A stretch of 64,000 bases of DNA from Lepiota brunneoincarnata (GCA_023014365.1 JAEBUN010000001.1:434001-498000), one strand, 5' to 3'; counted from the stretch's first letter, positions 11,815-23,703 are shown. Notes: generated from the letters alone by a model not told the origin. Program-made: numbers and translations.

Positions 11815-14436
11815 TCAATTGCATAGAGTAGATTCAGGTAGAAGCTCTTTGAGAATAGATTCAGGAATGATGCAATGTCCACAGAATTTCTGAGCTGCCC
11901 AAGCTGCTTATTGGCCATTCAAGCCTTTGGAGTAGGCATCTGTAAACTGTAAAGCTCAAGTTGCAAATCTGGTGATTAAGGATCAGTATACTCAAAGTTT
12001 GAGGCTTTTGAAAGCTTAGCTTACCATTTCATTGGATCTAAGGGAATTTCATCCAACACCATCTCAGGACATTCTTCTCAAGAACATCAGAGGATGATAA
12101 AGGAGGAAGTAACCTATACTTCTGCTTTGCATATCCCCAGCACTGCTCAATGAAGTTGAGCTTGCAATGAAACTTAGGCAGAAATAGGATATCATATCCC
12201 CTCCTTTTGGCATATTTCTCCAAGTGGGACTCAACAGCTTGGAAGTCTGGTTCATTGTAGAGTATTCTCTGGCAGCAGCAATCCTTGGCACCAGGTGGGC
12301 AGTCATTTTTGAATGAAATGCCACACTGGGCCTTCTTGAAACTGCTTCCTGTGGTGTGATAGCCTCACTCTGTGAGCAAATTTTCCATTCCATTGAAAAA
12401 TCCTGGGTAGATAAGATGGTTGTCCAGGTAATACACACTTGAGACCGATGACAATACAGGGGCCCCATGGAGGGTGCCATAAACATTCCCATATATTCAA
12501 ACTCTACTGATGAATGTATGAGTCTCCTATATGTAGTCATAGAGAAAAACTATAAAACTAGATTTATTGTTCCCATTTAGCTTGTTTGTGGGGTTTATAA
12601 GTATAGGCCACCTTTTTTTAGAAAATTTGAATTACCTCTGTGACAATCATTTATTCACCCATTGAATTAGAACTTAGGGTTAGATAAGCAAGGCCCACAT
12701 ATTTGATTCATTCATTTTAACAATAGTGACCCTGCATATTCTCTCAGCCCATTCATTAGAGCAGATATATTTGGCAACTATTGTTAAAATAAATGAATGA
12801 ATGGACATGTACCACTTACCCAATCATAGGTCCTAACTCAATGGGTGAATAAATGATGGTTGCAGAGGCAATTCAAATTGTTCAAAAAAAGGTGGCTCAC
12901 AGACATAAACTCTATGAACCACCTAAATGGGAACAACAAATCTAGATTTATAGTTTTTCTCTGTGACTACATTTGTGAGGCCCATACATTTGTCAGTGCA
13001 TTTTGAATACATGGGAACATTTATGGCACCCTCCATGGGGCCCTTGTATTATCTTCAGTCTCAAGTGACAGAGTTTGCTTGACTCCATTGATGAAAGTGT
13101 TTTGCATGTGGCACTTTTCCTTTAAGAGCTTGCCTTCAGATATATAAACAAGCTTCCCAATTTTTCCAATGGTGTTAACCTCCACAAAAAATTTATTGGA
13201 TGGACCCGTCATCATTTTGCTTGCAGACAGGGCACCATCTGTTAGGGGAGTAAAGGGCCAGAACCAATTTAATATTCAAGTTTTGATTGTAATCAGCATA
13301 CATGTTACTTATATACAGCAACAGTTTGTGCACAGACCAGGTAGCCAAACACTATGTAGACTACCAGATATAACATGTGCAAACAATATACAATGATGAT
13401 AGATAACTGATTGTATGTGGGATTAAATTTGGGGATGGGGATGGCTGAAGGCTGAGGCTGGGCTCAGACATTGGATATCAGCTAGGGTGGCTGAGCCCAG
13501 ACACCTTACCACAGACCCCTAGGCATGCTTTGTATAAGGGGGGGCATACAATGCCAGTCCCCTTACAACCATCCTCATGTTTTTGATAAGTTGAAGCATT
13601 ATTATGGATAAAAACATGGTTTTCCTTTGGGTGATACTTCTTGAGGATATCAATTGCCTTCTCCAATTGAGCAATGATGTCATCATTGGTCATCCACCCA
13701 TCATGACCTTTCCCTGCATGAAAGATCTTTTGTGCTGTCTCCAAGCCATCAGGAGATGCCAACCAACTATAGTCAGCAGAAACAAAGTTTGCAACCATGA
13801 GTGACTGGCCCTCTCCCTTGGTATATGGCATTGGGCTTGACCCAGGGAGCATCCAATAATTCTGCCACTGATCATGTGCATAGAATGTTGACTCATCATG
13901 ATACCACACAACTGTAGTGTTCAACCCCACCCACTGTTGCCCATCCTATGCCTTCAATTTCTTGCCACATATGTCCCATATGATAAGTCATCCTGGGAAT
14001 AAAGACCTCTTGTTAATATTGAACAATGTCTAGCCACTTATGTCCATCAACATATTGACCATGTGGATTTCAGGCCCAATGGTAACCCATTTTGAGAAGC
14101 CACCTGCAAGCTGTTGTTTCCAAGATAGATTGTGTCCTCCCAAGCCTCCTGAGCATTTCTGGAGTGCCACAGTAATCAACAATGTCCTTGGCTTTGATAA
14201 ATTTACCAATACCCATCAGGTGTATCTTGATATCTTGAATGACATCATCATCATCAATGATAGACTGCCATCCACCACTATGATTGAGTCTGGGAAGTTC
14301 TGCAGAGTCTCAACTAAAATCCCAAGCCCATTTCTTGAGATTTTCCCCATAGTGTTGACCCTTTCAGCACCAAGCAGCAATATCTACAGCAGCTTTACTC
14401 CAATTCCCTTGTCCTGGCTTCTTTTTATAATGGCAA
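11815..14436 (-). pseudogene. IS630/Tc1-mariner-like DDE transposase, decayed
   Basis: Blocks on the reverse strand run from about 14,430 (decayed N terminus) through WYHDESTFYAHDQW (about 13,905) and VFIHNNASTYQKHEDG (about 13,600). They continue through GPSNKFFVEVNTIGK (about 13,190), DCCCQRILYNEPDF (about 12,280) and FLPKFHCKLNFIEQCWG (about 12,180) to AYSKGLNGQ (about 11,960), ending at a TGA at 11,815-11,817. The first catalytic Asp (HDEST) and the last Glu (NFIE) are present. The second Asp, usually in a DN pair, reads Asn-Asn, so the copy is catalytically dead. The gene is also split by the foldback element at 12,436-13,067 and has several stops. The Tc1 element starting at 14,439 cuts its 5' end. 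Confidence 0.65.
12436..13067. mobile_element. 632 bp CACTA-like foldback MITE
   Basis: The element begins CACTTGAGAC and ends GTCTCAAGTG. The two arms are inverted copies of each other for more than 300 bp each, including GGCCCCATGG phrases, AGAGAAAAACTATAAA and ATTCACCCATTGA, around a spacer of a few dozen bases near 12,750. It is flanked by ACA on both sides (12,433-12,435 and 13,068-13,070), a 3 bp duplication as made by CACTA elements, and its ends start CACT. Removing it with one ACA rejoins the transposase frame as KQTLYYLDNHLIYPG. It codes for nothing recognisable and is non-autonomous. Confidence 0.75.
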
Positions 14437-14659
14437 TACAGTGGGTCAAAAACTGTCCCAAAGTTTTCACCATTTGGAAAGATCAGCTAATAGTGGACCA
14501 AGGTTATTACATAAATACTTGGGAAAATAGACAATAATAATATAGCATATTGGGATCCTGAATCCATTTAAATTACATCATTTGTCTGAGAAGTAAAGAA
14601 TCAATTAATGATTTAAAATATTAACTCATTGGAACAGTTTTTTGACCCTCTATCATCTA

Positions 14660-15790
14660 CCTAATTAATATGTTGAATTGCCTCCTTTTGCCTTAATAAC
14701 TGCCTTGAGCCTTCTGGTCATGCTTTCTATAAGCTTTTGACATCTTTCTGCAGCAATCCTATTTCACTTTACCACCAACCTGTCCCACAATTCATGTATT
14801 CCCTCAGGTAGTTTCTCATATCCCCCCAACTGGTTTGTTAAGTATATTCAGAGGTGTTCAATAGAGTTAGAGTCAGGAGATTGTGCTGGCTATAGCAGAA
14901 CTTACATATTGTTATCTTCAAACCACTCTATTGCCTCTTTAGACTTGTATTTTGGATCATTGTCCTATTGGAATATCCACTCCTCCTCCTCCATCTCCAA
15001 AGTTTCAAAGCTATTCACCATCCCATATTCCAAAATCTCACAGTACTGCCCTACATCTATGATCTTCTCAACCTCCACTAGCATTCCTACTCCTTTCCAC
15101 CCCATAGCTTGCCAAACATGATAGTACCACCACCTTCATGCTTAACAGTAAGCATAATAGTCATGTCTGAGAGTCCTTCCCCCCTTATACATCTTCCCAT
15201 ATGTATGACCCAAGCTTGTTGATTTTTGTTTTATCTGTCCATAATATCTGTTTCCAATCTCTCACTATCCAATCTTTATGCTTGTGGGCAATCTGAAGTG
15301 AGCAGTTCAGTGTTGCTTCTTAAGAAGAGGTCATTTGGTCTTAACAACAGACCAAAAATTGTTTTTTTGAGCATATTTCAGATTGTTTGAAGTGTGACAG
15401 GAGTAGGGGGGATACAGTATATGAATTGGGTAGCTTGAACAGCATTGTCCAGCTTCCCAGTGGTGATTTAGTCAATTATTGATTATTTATTCTGAGAAGA
15501 TAGCATGGAGGGTTGTCCTCCTTTATTGTTTTCCTCATCTTAATCAACTTCTTTCATGATGTGCTCAATAGTACTCTTGCCTAGACCAGTTTGGACTGAG
15601 TTTATTGTAGGGAATAGCCATTCTGAAGAAGAAAAATGACTTGAGAGCACTAGGTAAAAGGTATAACTTCTATGATGTAATAGTAAGAAGAAAAGATGGT
15701 TGAAGTGATTTCAATATGATCATGTGATATAGAAGAGGTCACATGACAAATTTTGTCATCCCCACACTTGATTTGGTATTGATTTGGCCT
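14660..15790 (-). pseudogene. Tc1-type DDE transposase, decayed
   Basis: On the reverse strand the last catalytic block reads SPDSNSIEHL (14,851-14,880), followed by a frame containing IAAERCQKLIESMTRRLKAV, the usual Tc1 C terminus. An upstream block VKHEGGGTIMF (about 15,140-15,160) matches the conserved VKHGGGSIMVWG of Tc1 transposases. The DNDPKYKSKEAIEWF-like second Asp block lies near 14,940 with a stop beside it. Many stops and shifts are present, so it is inactive. In the intact family this enzyme cuts and pastes the surrounding TIRs. Confidence 0.65.
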
Positions 15791-16021
15791 GTCCAAAACC
15801 AGATTCTAGGAAAATGACAGAGTCAAAAAACTGTCCCAATGAGTTAATATTTCAAATAATTAATTGATCCATTACTTCTCAGAAGAATCACGTGATTTAA
15901 ATGGATTCAGGATCTCAATGTGCTATATTATCATTGTCTATTTTCCCAAGTATTTATGTACTCACCTTGGTCCACTATTAGCTGATCTTTCCAGATGGTG
16001 AAAACATTGGGACAGTTTTTT

Positions 16022-16699
16022 TTTTTTTTTTTTCTTTCGGTCAGGGCAAAAACTGATTACCAGCTAACCTCTAGGACTAGGTCCCGAGAGTGTGAGGTTC
16101 TCCCTGTCGGGCATACTCACTAAAAACCCCTGGTGTTACATGGTTTCCCATTACACCCTCCTTGTAAGGGGACACCCCAAACACCCTAGCAACACTCCCA
16201 ACACACTGTATATTCCCCCTTTTAAACGCCTAAGCCCCATACACAGTCCAAATACCCTGGATGTCCCCTCATTGACCAGATGAACCTTTTCCTTCACTCT
16301 CCACACTTTCCTCAACCTCCTTCTGCCCTCCTTTATTCCTGTAGATCCTAGACAGCCACCCTCACTCCTCACATTGGTTTCAACCATGATTGCCCTTTGT
16401 GTACCACCCGGACACCACAGCCAGGTTTGGTTCAACTCATATTGATTATATAAGTCATGTATATACATAGTTTTGCCTGCAGGGGTTTCTCTATCCTATT
16501 CTCTTAGGATACCCCTGCAGGTATGTGTCCTGTACTTAACTCACAGATTAATAAGACTTAGGATACCCCTGCAGTGTCCCCTCAGCTCCCCCTAAGCTGC
16601 CGAGGCCCTCCCAGGTCGCCCTAACACTCCTGTGATTTTGCACTCACTTAGAGCCTAGTACTAGTCAATCATATTGACTTGCGTCTTTATGATCCCTTT
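16022..16699 (-). mobile_element. Poly(A) retroposon (SINE/short LINE fragment) inserted in Tc1 TIR
   Basis: The segment starts with a T run (poly(A) on the reverse strand) and is bounded by a 17 bp direct repeat, CATTGGGACAGTTTTTT (16,005-16,021 and 16,700-16,716). Long duplications plus a poly(A) end are the hallmark of target-primed reverse transcription. No RT domain is visible. Inside, CCTGCAGGGG...CCCCTGCAGG forms an inverted repeat near 16,475-16,525, and CTTAGGATACCCCTGCAG occurs twice (about 16,505 and 16,557). No clear Pol III A/B boxes were found, so the SINE label is provisional. Confidence 0.65.
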
Positions 16700-16918
16700 C
16701 ATTGGGACAGTTTTTTGACCCACTGTATGTTTCATTCTTTCTTTATGCTTTTCATCCTTTTCCTATTGCATCATGCATGTTATTCACCTCCATTCCCTTA
16801 TCTATACTCTCATTTCTTTATATTCCATCTATTATGCCTACACAAGACTGACTATGCAGTCTGAAATGGGGGTATGTAACTGATCCCCTCTGGAACACTG
16901 TATATAGCATGACCCAAT

Positions 16919-18900
16919 GTGACTGCTTGTAACATTAACCTCTTACTCTATACTTTCACTCTCCAATCACAGAGACCATGTGTATCAACTTACACTGTGA
17001 TTTTACCTGTAAGAACATCTGTAACCCAACTAGGTTTCAGATCCACAGGTCTTGGAAAATCAGTGGTTGCACAAACCCTCACCAAATTTGCTTGGGCCAT
17101 TGGGTGCCACATTCTTCTTCTCCAAGGAGAACAAACAGAATATTACCCATCTGTCTTCACTACCCTTGCTTATCAACTTGCCATCAGAATTCCTGGATAC
17201 CAGTCACTTGTCACAGAGCAGTTATCTGAGCCAAGGCAATATACTGGAGGAGCTTCTTCAGGTCCAGTTTCTAAAGCTAATTGTTGAGCCCTTGAGGTCC
17301 TTGAGAAGCTGTCAAAAATGGCTTATCATCCTCGATGGCCTGGACAAGTGCAGTACTGAGCAAGTTCAACCACAAATTGTTGGGCTGATTACCAATCTCA
17401 TCTTCTCCCAACCATCTCTCCCAGTCCTCTGGATGATTTGCAGCCACCCAGAATGATACCTCATGCTTACCCTCTCTAGAGCCAAACTTACAGAACAGAT
17501 TTGGAAAGAAGAGCTTACAATTGATACAGAAGAGTTGCAAGATGATGTCATGAAATTCATTTGTGCACATTTCAAGGAGATAGATGGGTGTTACCAGGAT
17601 ACCATTGGAAAGGACACCAATAGATGCTGGCCAGCTGAGAGAGATGTGGACAAAATTCTCAATGCAGCATTGGGCCTCTCTCCTTCGCATCCCTTGTCCT
17701 CAACTATATTGAGGATCCAGTCTGCAGAAACCCTGTTTTAGCTCTCCAGTTGGTCCTCACATTCATCAATGTTCCTTACATTGAGATACTCTCCACATTA
17801 TCTGTTGACAGTATGGCAGTGATGATGTTACTTCTTGGTGTATGCATACTTTATTCATAACTCCCTGTTAAACAAATGACATGCCTTCTGGGTTTTGGCC
17901 AGCACCACTTTTACATGACACTTCAGCACCTACATTCCATCATTTATGTCCCTGAGCCTGAGGATGCATTTAAGGAACCCTTACAATTTTTCCACTACTC
18001 ATTTGTTGACCTTCTCACAAGCCCCACTTGCTCACAACAGTTTACTCTGAATCAGCCTAGTATTCATCCAAAAATTGTGCAGAGTTGTTTGTGGGTGCTC
18101 TGCTAGATGAGAATATCATTTGCCAGGGTCTCAAGTTGACTGTGCTGGTCACCAAGTGATCCTTCAACTTGTTGACTGCTGATGATGTTCATTCATTTAC
18201 TGCTATTAATGTTTGGAGTGCCTGTATCAATTCTAAAGGCACAAGGGGTTTGGTTCTGCTTGACATGATTCTTGAATTCAATTTTGAGTTTCTCTGTGTG
18301 GCTGAGTCTTGCATACCATCCTCGAGATTCAGAGCTTTTGTGCAATGGTTGTGTGACAAGGTGTGCTTTGTGCTTTCTGATTGACCCACTCTGTTGACTA
18401 TATCTTCTGAAAGTTACAAGAGCATCAGAAACCAAATATTGTTCAGATCAGATGGTTGGTGGCTTTAAACAATGAATATCCCCAAGTAATCCCTTCTATT
18501 TGCCATTTTGTTCCCTGTTGGTCTCTTCAATATATTGATTTACTCATAGAAAGTAAATGGGAATGATGATTCCATTGCAGAAGCATCCTATGTGCCAGTT
18601 GGTGAAGGCCCAGGGGCTGTTGTGAATCTACTGGACCAGGATCATATTATCATCGCATAGTAGTGTCTCTGTTATATTATGATTCCTTATACCATCCTGC
18701 TTAGACTAGTTTTGCACTGGATGGACCACATTGAGGCCATTTTTGGAGGATTGAAGGGTATGTGGAGGCCCTTAAGCAGGAACAGAGGCAACAAATGCGA
18801 TGCACTGTTTCAAGCAATCTGGATCGGCTGTCTTTCCAGGAACATTTCACTGTCTGATCAGTCCAAAATGTCCCAGATAGTTATATGTATTTTGGTCCTG
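16919..18900 (+). pseudogene. NACHT-domain STAND pseudogene 1
   Basis: Homology to the intact NACHT genes at 54.4 and 59.0 kb is visible in several frames. There is a Walker A remnant STGLGKSVVAQTL (about 17,045), FTTLAYQLAIRIPGY (about 17,155) and a Walker B LIILDGLDKC (about 17,325). Next come PVLWMICSHPE (about 17,430), ELTIDTEELQDD (about 17,510) and FHYSFVDLLTSP (about 17,990). A C-terminal region with EASYVPVGEGPGAVVNL lies near 18,575. Several frameshifts and a stop just after SHPE show that it is dead. The intact family are ATPases of the NLR type that oligomerise on ligand sensing. Confidence 0.75.
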
Positions 18901-19329
18901 TGAATACTTGACATGTAGTGCTTGAGCTTTGATTGGACACATGTCTTTGTTTATTGCATCACCACAGTAAGTGTGCATGTCTACAATTTTTATAACCTAT
19001 TGCTATGGTACACGAGGCTGCAAGTGAGGTGGGCTTAGGCATTTCTAGCATGATGGGTGAAAGCTGGTAAGCCTCCACTGCCTGGCAGCACAACTTACAG
19101 GCATGAGAGGGACCATGGATGAGCAGGTAGGTCCACCCATGCTATGGTCCTCTCTGCTGTGGGACATGGGTAATGGGGACCAAAACAGACCAACATATGT
19201 GTTGAGCCTGTGGTGAGTTTGGTAGTCTGAGGGAGCCCCCTACCCCAGTTGCCCTTACCTAGTCCTGATGATCCACAGGCTGTGCCTGGGTCATGGCCCA
19301 GCCCTACAGCCCTCAGCTCCATGGCCCCT
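18901..19329. other. Intergenic/5' region of NACHT pseudogene 2
   Basis: No domain is visible. By position it should hold the 5' exons of the NACHT copy that follows, but I cannot recognise the short N-terminal exons seen in the intact genes. Confidence 0.3.
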
Positions 19330-19598
19330 TTGTCAAGAGTCACAGGCAATAATGACCCTAGGGGCCAATGTCAACTCCTCCACCCAATACCCTCCCCTTC
19401 AGTGTTATCCCAGCACTCACAGAACACTCACCACCAAAGCACAATGCTGGATCCTAGATGATCAGTGTGCTTGGGATATGTTATGGCTTTATGGACCTGC
19501 AGGGGTTAGGAAATCAGCAGTTGCACAAACTCTTGCTGAATTTACCACAGAGAAGGGTTGTTTGGGTACTGCCTTCTTCTTCTCCAAGACCCATAGGT
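19330..19598 (+). pseudogene. NACHT pseudogene 2, 5' part (cut by copia)
   Basis: The frame reads IMTLGANVNSS, CYPSTHRTLTTKAQ, WDMLWLYGPAGVRKSAVAQ and ends GTAFFFSKTH at the copia LTR. It is colinear with the intact genes. In the Walker A motif the second Gly of GVGKS is Arg (GVRKS), so ATP binding was probably lost. The reading frame resumes at 46,010: the TAGGT copy at the junction completes SKTHRCHDPQP when the copia is ignored. Confidence 0.8.
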
Positions 19599-19881
19599 TG
19601 TTAGAATACAAGTGTCATTCTACAGGCATTGTAAGCAACAGTCATAAAAGAGAAAGTAACATAGGCTACTGGTCATTCAAGCTACATTATTTAAGGTAAA
19701 TATGGAACAATAAAAAAGCAAGTAATTGTCCTGGTATTCTAGCTACCATTTACATAGAGATCGAGAGAGAAAAAGGAAGAAAAAAGATCAGGAGCCAAAA
19801 CACTGGAAAGTGGGTCCAAGTAGTCAACATTTGGACCCCCCAGCATTCCGTGAAACTTGCAACAAGTTTGCATTTCCAACA
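19599..19881 (-). repeat. Copia 3' LTR (minus-strand element)
   Basis: It is 283 bp, with TG...CA ends. It matches 45,686-46,009 except that the right LTR has extra blocks (see there). The polypurine tract of the element, CCGAGGGGGAG on the reverse strand, lies directly beside it at 19,882-19,892, as expected for a 3' LTR. Confidence 0.85.
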
Positions 19882-22399
19882 CTCCCCCTCGGCCCATAGC
19901 GAGACCCAGCTTGTTAGCAAAATGCTTGACTTTGAGGGAAGGGAGTGCCTTTGTGAAGATGTCAGCAACCATATCCTCGGTTGGGCAGTAGACTAGCTTG
20001 AGTTTCCAGTCTTCGATAACCCAGCAAATGAAATGGTATCATGTGTTGATATGCTTGGTGCAAGCATGGAATTGATGATCCTTTGCAAGAGTGATGTCAG
20101 ACTGATTGTCGGAGAATAATGTGGTGGGGGGTAAGGTGGAGCCAAAAATTTGGGAGATGAGTGAACGTAACCACAAGGATTCCTTGGCTGCATGTGTTGC
20201 ACCTATGTATGTACTCTGGCTCTGTGGTGGACAGAGTGACTATTTCCTGGCATTTGGCACTCCAGGAGACAGCACCACCATTGATCAGAAATGCATATCT
20301 TGATGTGGCACGCCGGTCTTCAGCCATATTGCCATCAGCATCCATGAACCTGGTAAGGTCCTCTCCAGATCCTCCGTATACCAACCAGAGGTCTTGAGTC
20401 CCCTTGAGATATCAAAAAAATTGTTTTACCACCTCCCAGTGAGCTTCTCCAGGGTTTTTTGAGAACTTGGATAACACTTGTACAGCGTAAGCAATATCAG
20501 GATGGGTGCCAAGAGTGGCATACATAAGCGTCCCAACAGCTTCTTGATAGGGAATCTTGGCCATTTGAGTGATGTTGGTAGTTGATTTGGGGGAATGATC
20601 AGAAGTGAGTTGGATGGAGGGGTCCATGGGGATGCTAACTGGCTTGAGGTCTTCAAAACCATATTGACGAAGAGAGCTGTCAATGTAGGAGCACTGTGAC
20701 AGCATAAGCTTACCACGTTCATGGTCCCTTTTCAACTCAATGCCCAATAGCCAATGAATTTCCCCTAAGTCCGTAATTTCCACATGTTTGGAGACCCGCT
20801 CCTTTGCCCACACAATCAAAGCCAAGACATTGGCCACTAGAGTACAATCATTGACATGGATGAGAATGATAGAAAGCTTGGGGGTAGTCTTATAAAAGAC
20901 ACTATGATCAACATCACAGCGTTTGAAGCCCAAGAAATCAATTAAGATCTCTCAGAGACATTGATACCAGTGACATCCAGATTGCTTGAGACCATAGAGA
21001 GTTTTTTTTAATAAGCAGATGCGATGGGGAAAAGAGGGATTGATGAAACCAGAAGGCTGCTGCATGTATACCGTCTCATTGTCTGTGAGTTTCCTGTTTA
21101 GGTAAGCCCCCTTAATGTCAATTTGGTGAATTTCCATATTCCTTGCAGCAGCAATTGCGAGGACAGATTGGATCAATGACAATCTTGCAACTGGGGCAAA
21201 TATATCAAAGTAGTCAACCCCTGGGACCTGTGAAAAACCTTGGGTGACCAAGCGAGCTTTGTACCATACAATATTCCCTGCTGCATCCTTTTTTGCCTTG
21301 TATGCCCATTTTGATCCCATGACATTGATTCCTGATGGCCGATCAACAAGGTCCCACGTCCCTGACTCCTTCAACATTGCCAACTCCTCTTCCATTGCCA
21401 GGGGACCCCTTTTGTCCAGTAGATAGCAAGTCCTTGGTAGTGGAGGGTTTGTTTGGCTCATTTGGAGTCAAATCCAACATTCTAGCAGGGTGAGCCTTGT
21501 TTGGAGTCATGCTAACTGACGTACCCTCCCCCTCAAGACTCACAGGACCTACAAAACGCACATTGTGCTCAACCCTGACCATACCTGTGTCTGGATACCA
21601 GACATGTGAGCCATTGCTCAACCAATCGTATCCCACCCAATGCCCTGGCTTGGCCCGACCACTTAACTTATCCCCCCTGCCCTGGTGTACCCACACCTCC
21701 TCGCCCCACTCTTGCAAATCACCCAGGTCTGGCGTCCTTCCATATAACACCTCAAATGGCGTCCTGCCCTCCACAGCCTTGGTCCCCATCCAGTTCATCA
21801 ACCAAACTACATGAGATGCTGCCTCCACCCAGAGGTATTTTGGGAGTCTACTAGCATGAAAAATTGCGCAAACATGTTCAACGATTGTCCGATTCTTCCT
21901 TTTGGCCACACCATTGTGTTGTGGTGTATCATGTACAGTGAGTTTTGTCTGTGTACCCCTGGACTTGAGGTGTTGCTGGAAATGATCAGCAGTGTATTCC
22001 CCACCCCAATCCAAATGCAAAGTCCTGATGTGAATACCAAATTGTGTTTCACACCACACTTCAAATGACTTGTATGCCTCGAAAACCTCCGCCTTGGCCA
22101 ACAGGAACTCGATATGGGTCCAACGTGAAAAATCATCTGTGAAGGTCATGTAAAATTGCCTTCCTTTTCTTGTAGCAACCTGTGCTGGCCCCCAAATGTC
22201 TGAGTGGATCTCACCACCTATAACTGATGCCCGTTCCCCTCCATGGATCTTCGCCACTGGGAGCCTTGTCACCTTTGCATATGCGCACAAGTCACAAAAT
22301 AAATCCACTGGACCATCAATATCTACTTTCAACCCAGTAACCATTCCAACATGTATCAGCTTTAAAGCTGCTGCTGGTGAGATATAGCCAAGTTGGCGA
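19739..22399 (-). pseudogene. Copia pol: integrase, reverse transcriptase, RNase H
   Basis: On the reverse strand HRQLGYISPAAALKLI opens the zinc region of the integrase. The DDE core includes FYMTFTDDFSRW, HLDWGGEYTADHF and HNGVAKRKNRTIVEH. RT shows WDLVDRP, YKARLVTQGFSQVPGVDY, HQIDIKGAYLN and LYGLKQSGCHWY. The catalytic YVDD equivalent reads HVNDC at about 20,846-20,858: the first Asp is Asn, so RT is dead. RNase H ends with ATSRYAFLINGGAVSWSAK, STTEPEYI and VADIFTKALP. In-frame TGA codons sit at 20,949-20,951 and 20,409-20,411 where Arg is expected (LREIL, FRYLKGT). It is an old, inactive copy. Confidence 0.85.
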
Positions 22400-23684
22400 T
22401 GATACGCCAATTTCACGCCTATACATGAATTCCGTACTCCGGAACGATTCTCTACATAGAATCATTGGCTATATCATTAAAGAACTCTATAGAGGATTGG
22501 TACTATGTCCCGTAGTAGCCAGTTCGACCGAATTGAGGATATTCGAGCCTTGGAAGTGTTCAAACCAGTTCATTATCACTAAGCTTAGTGAACCAAACTA
22601 TCGGAACGCTTTCCAGAGGGATTCAGGACTCTACATAGTCTATCGAGTATACTCCGGTCGCATCAAGGGACCTTACGAGCAGTTTTCTGATGAACCCGGA
22701 TGCGTTTGAATATAAAGAATGTACCTAGCGGCTGTCGCAGGAGTATTACGTCGAAAGCGAGCCCAATAATGATGACCGGACCACGGAACGGAACGTTCAA
22801 CGTTCGGGAGGCGACACCCGATGCCCAAAACCCTAGAAATATCAAAGACTCCTAATTAACGAGTGCTTTGTGGGTTCCGGCACCTCGGCCTATTGCTTAA
22901 CTGAGATTAATTACAACGGATCAAGGGACTGTCCATCCGCTATACATTCCGATCATAATTGATCCGGAGTCTTAACGCGCTCGCGTGGACGCAGAATAAT
23001 GCAGACGAGCACGAAACATGTCTGGCTGGATTGCCATTCGTTAATCAGAGAAAAACCCATAACCCAGGGCAAGGTAGAAATGCTGCCGAACCTTCCAAAA
23101 TGTTCTACAGTGCCTGTAACAATTAAGCTTATTGTTTTCTATTTCATATTTACTATCTCTCGTATGTATCTAAACAATATAAATACGGTCGCACTTGTTC
23201 GTGGAGAAGCAAGAGGTCTCACCCCCGCTTCCACATGCAAGTCTGCGAGCCGTGATCAAGAACGGTTTCAGAGGGCTATTTAGTGTGCGTCGTTAAGTGT
23301 GAATTCTTCGGTCGTCGACCAACCCAGAGACAGAGACAGAGACCAGAGTTCAGAGTTTAGAGTTCCAGAGTGCTAGAGACAGAGACAGAGACAGAGACCA
23401 GAGACCAGAGACTAGAGACCCCGCGCTTTGAATTGACAGGGATTGTCCTTTCATTGTTGCACCGTACGGCTAAGATAACTTCAACGGCTGTTCGTTAACC
23501 TCTAAAACACTACTCTCTTGAATTTCGCTGTCAGAACGCACCCCCAGAACACCCTAAAAGACGAAACTGTTCCTTATCTATCTCATTCCACTTGTATTAG
23601 CTTAAGCTTATCGAATTTCGGCTAAGCTTAGTGAAAACAAGCCCACTATCCATATTAAAACATACGAACATTTCTACCTTTTCA
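22400..23684 (+). repeat. Gypsy-1 5' LTR (with 330 bp not found in the 3' LTR)
   Basis: The last 955 bp (22,730-23,684) match the 3' LTR. The first 330 bp (22,400-22,729) have no counterpart upstream of the right copy, yet the target-site duplication places the element start at 22,400. A TATA-like AACAATATAAATACGG lies near 23,175. An AGAGACAGAGACC short repeat follows near 23,330-23,420. Palindromes TAAGCTTA are at 22,580, 23,124, 23,603 and 23,623. A 94-codon open frame at 22,999-23,283 is repeated unchanged in the 3' LTR and is probably chance. Confidence 0.8.
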
Positions 23685-23686
23685 TC

Positions 23687-23703
23687 TGGAGCCCACCGCG
23701 AGG
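23687..23703 (+). other. Gypsy-1 primer-binding site
   Basis: TGGAGCCCACCGCGAGG begins two bases after the 5' LTR. TGG directly after the LTR is the classic complement of a tRNA CCA 3' end. I cannot say which tRNA would prime here. Confidence 0.6.

Larger units (their letters stand above)
14439..16725. mobile_element. Tc1-like element with long TIRs
   Basis: The ends are CAGTGGGTCAAAAACTGTCCC (left) and its inverse GGGACAGTTTTTTGACCCACTG (right), flanked by TA on both sides (14,437-14,438 and 16,726-16,727) as for all Tc1/mariner insertions. The terminal repeats are long, about 210 bp (14,439-14,655 against about 15,800-16,020 plus the last bases). Without the 16,022-16,699 insertion and its duplication the element is about 1.6 kb, a normal Tc1 size. 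Confidence 0.8.

Noticed and set aside
22999..23283. Identical 94-codon open frames at 22,999-23,283 and 35,134-35,418
   Set aside because: They are the same stretch of the two gypsy-1 LTRs. Identity comes from the LTR duplication, and no domain supports coding.
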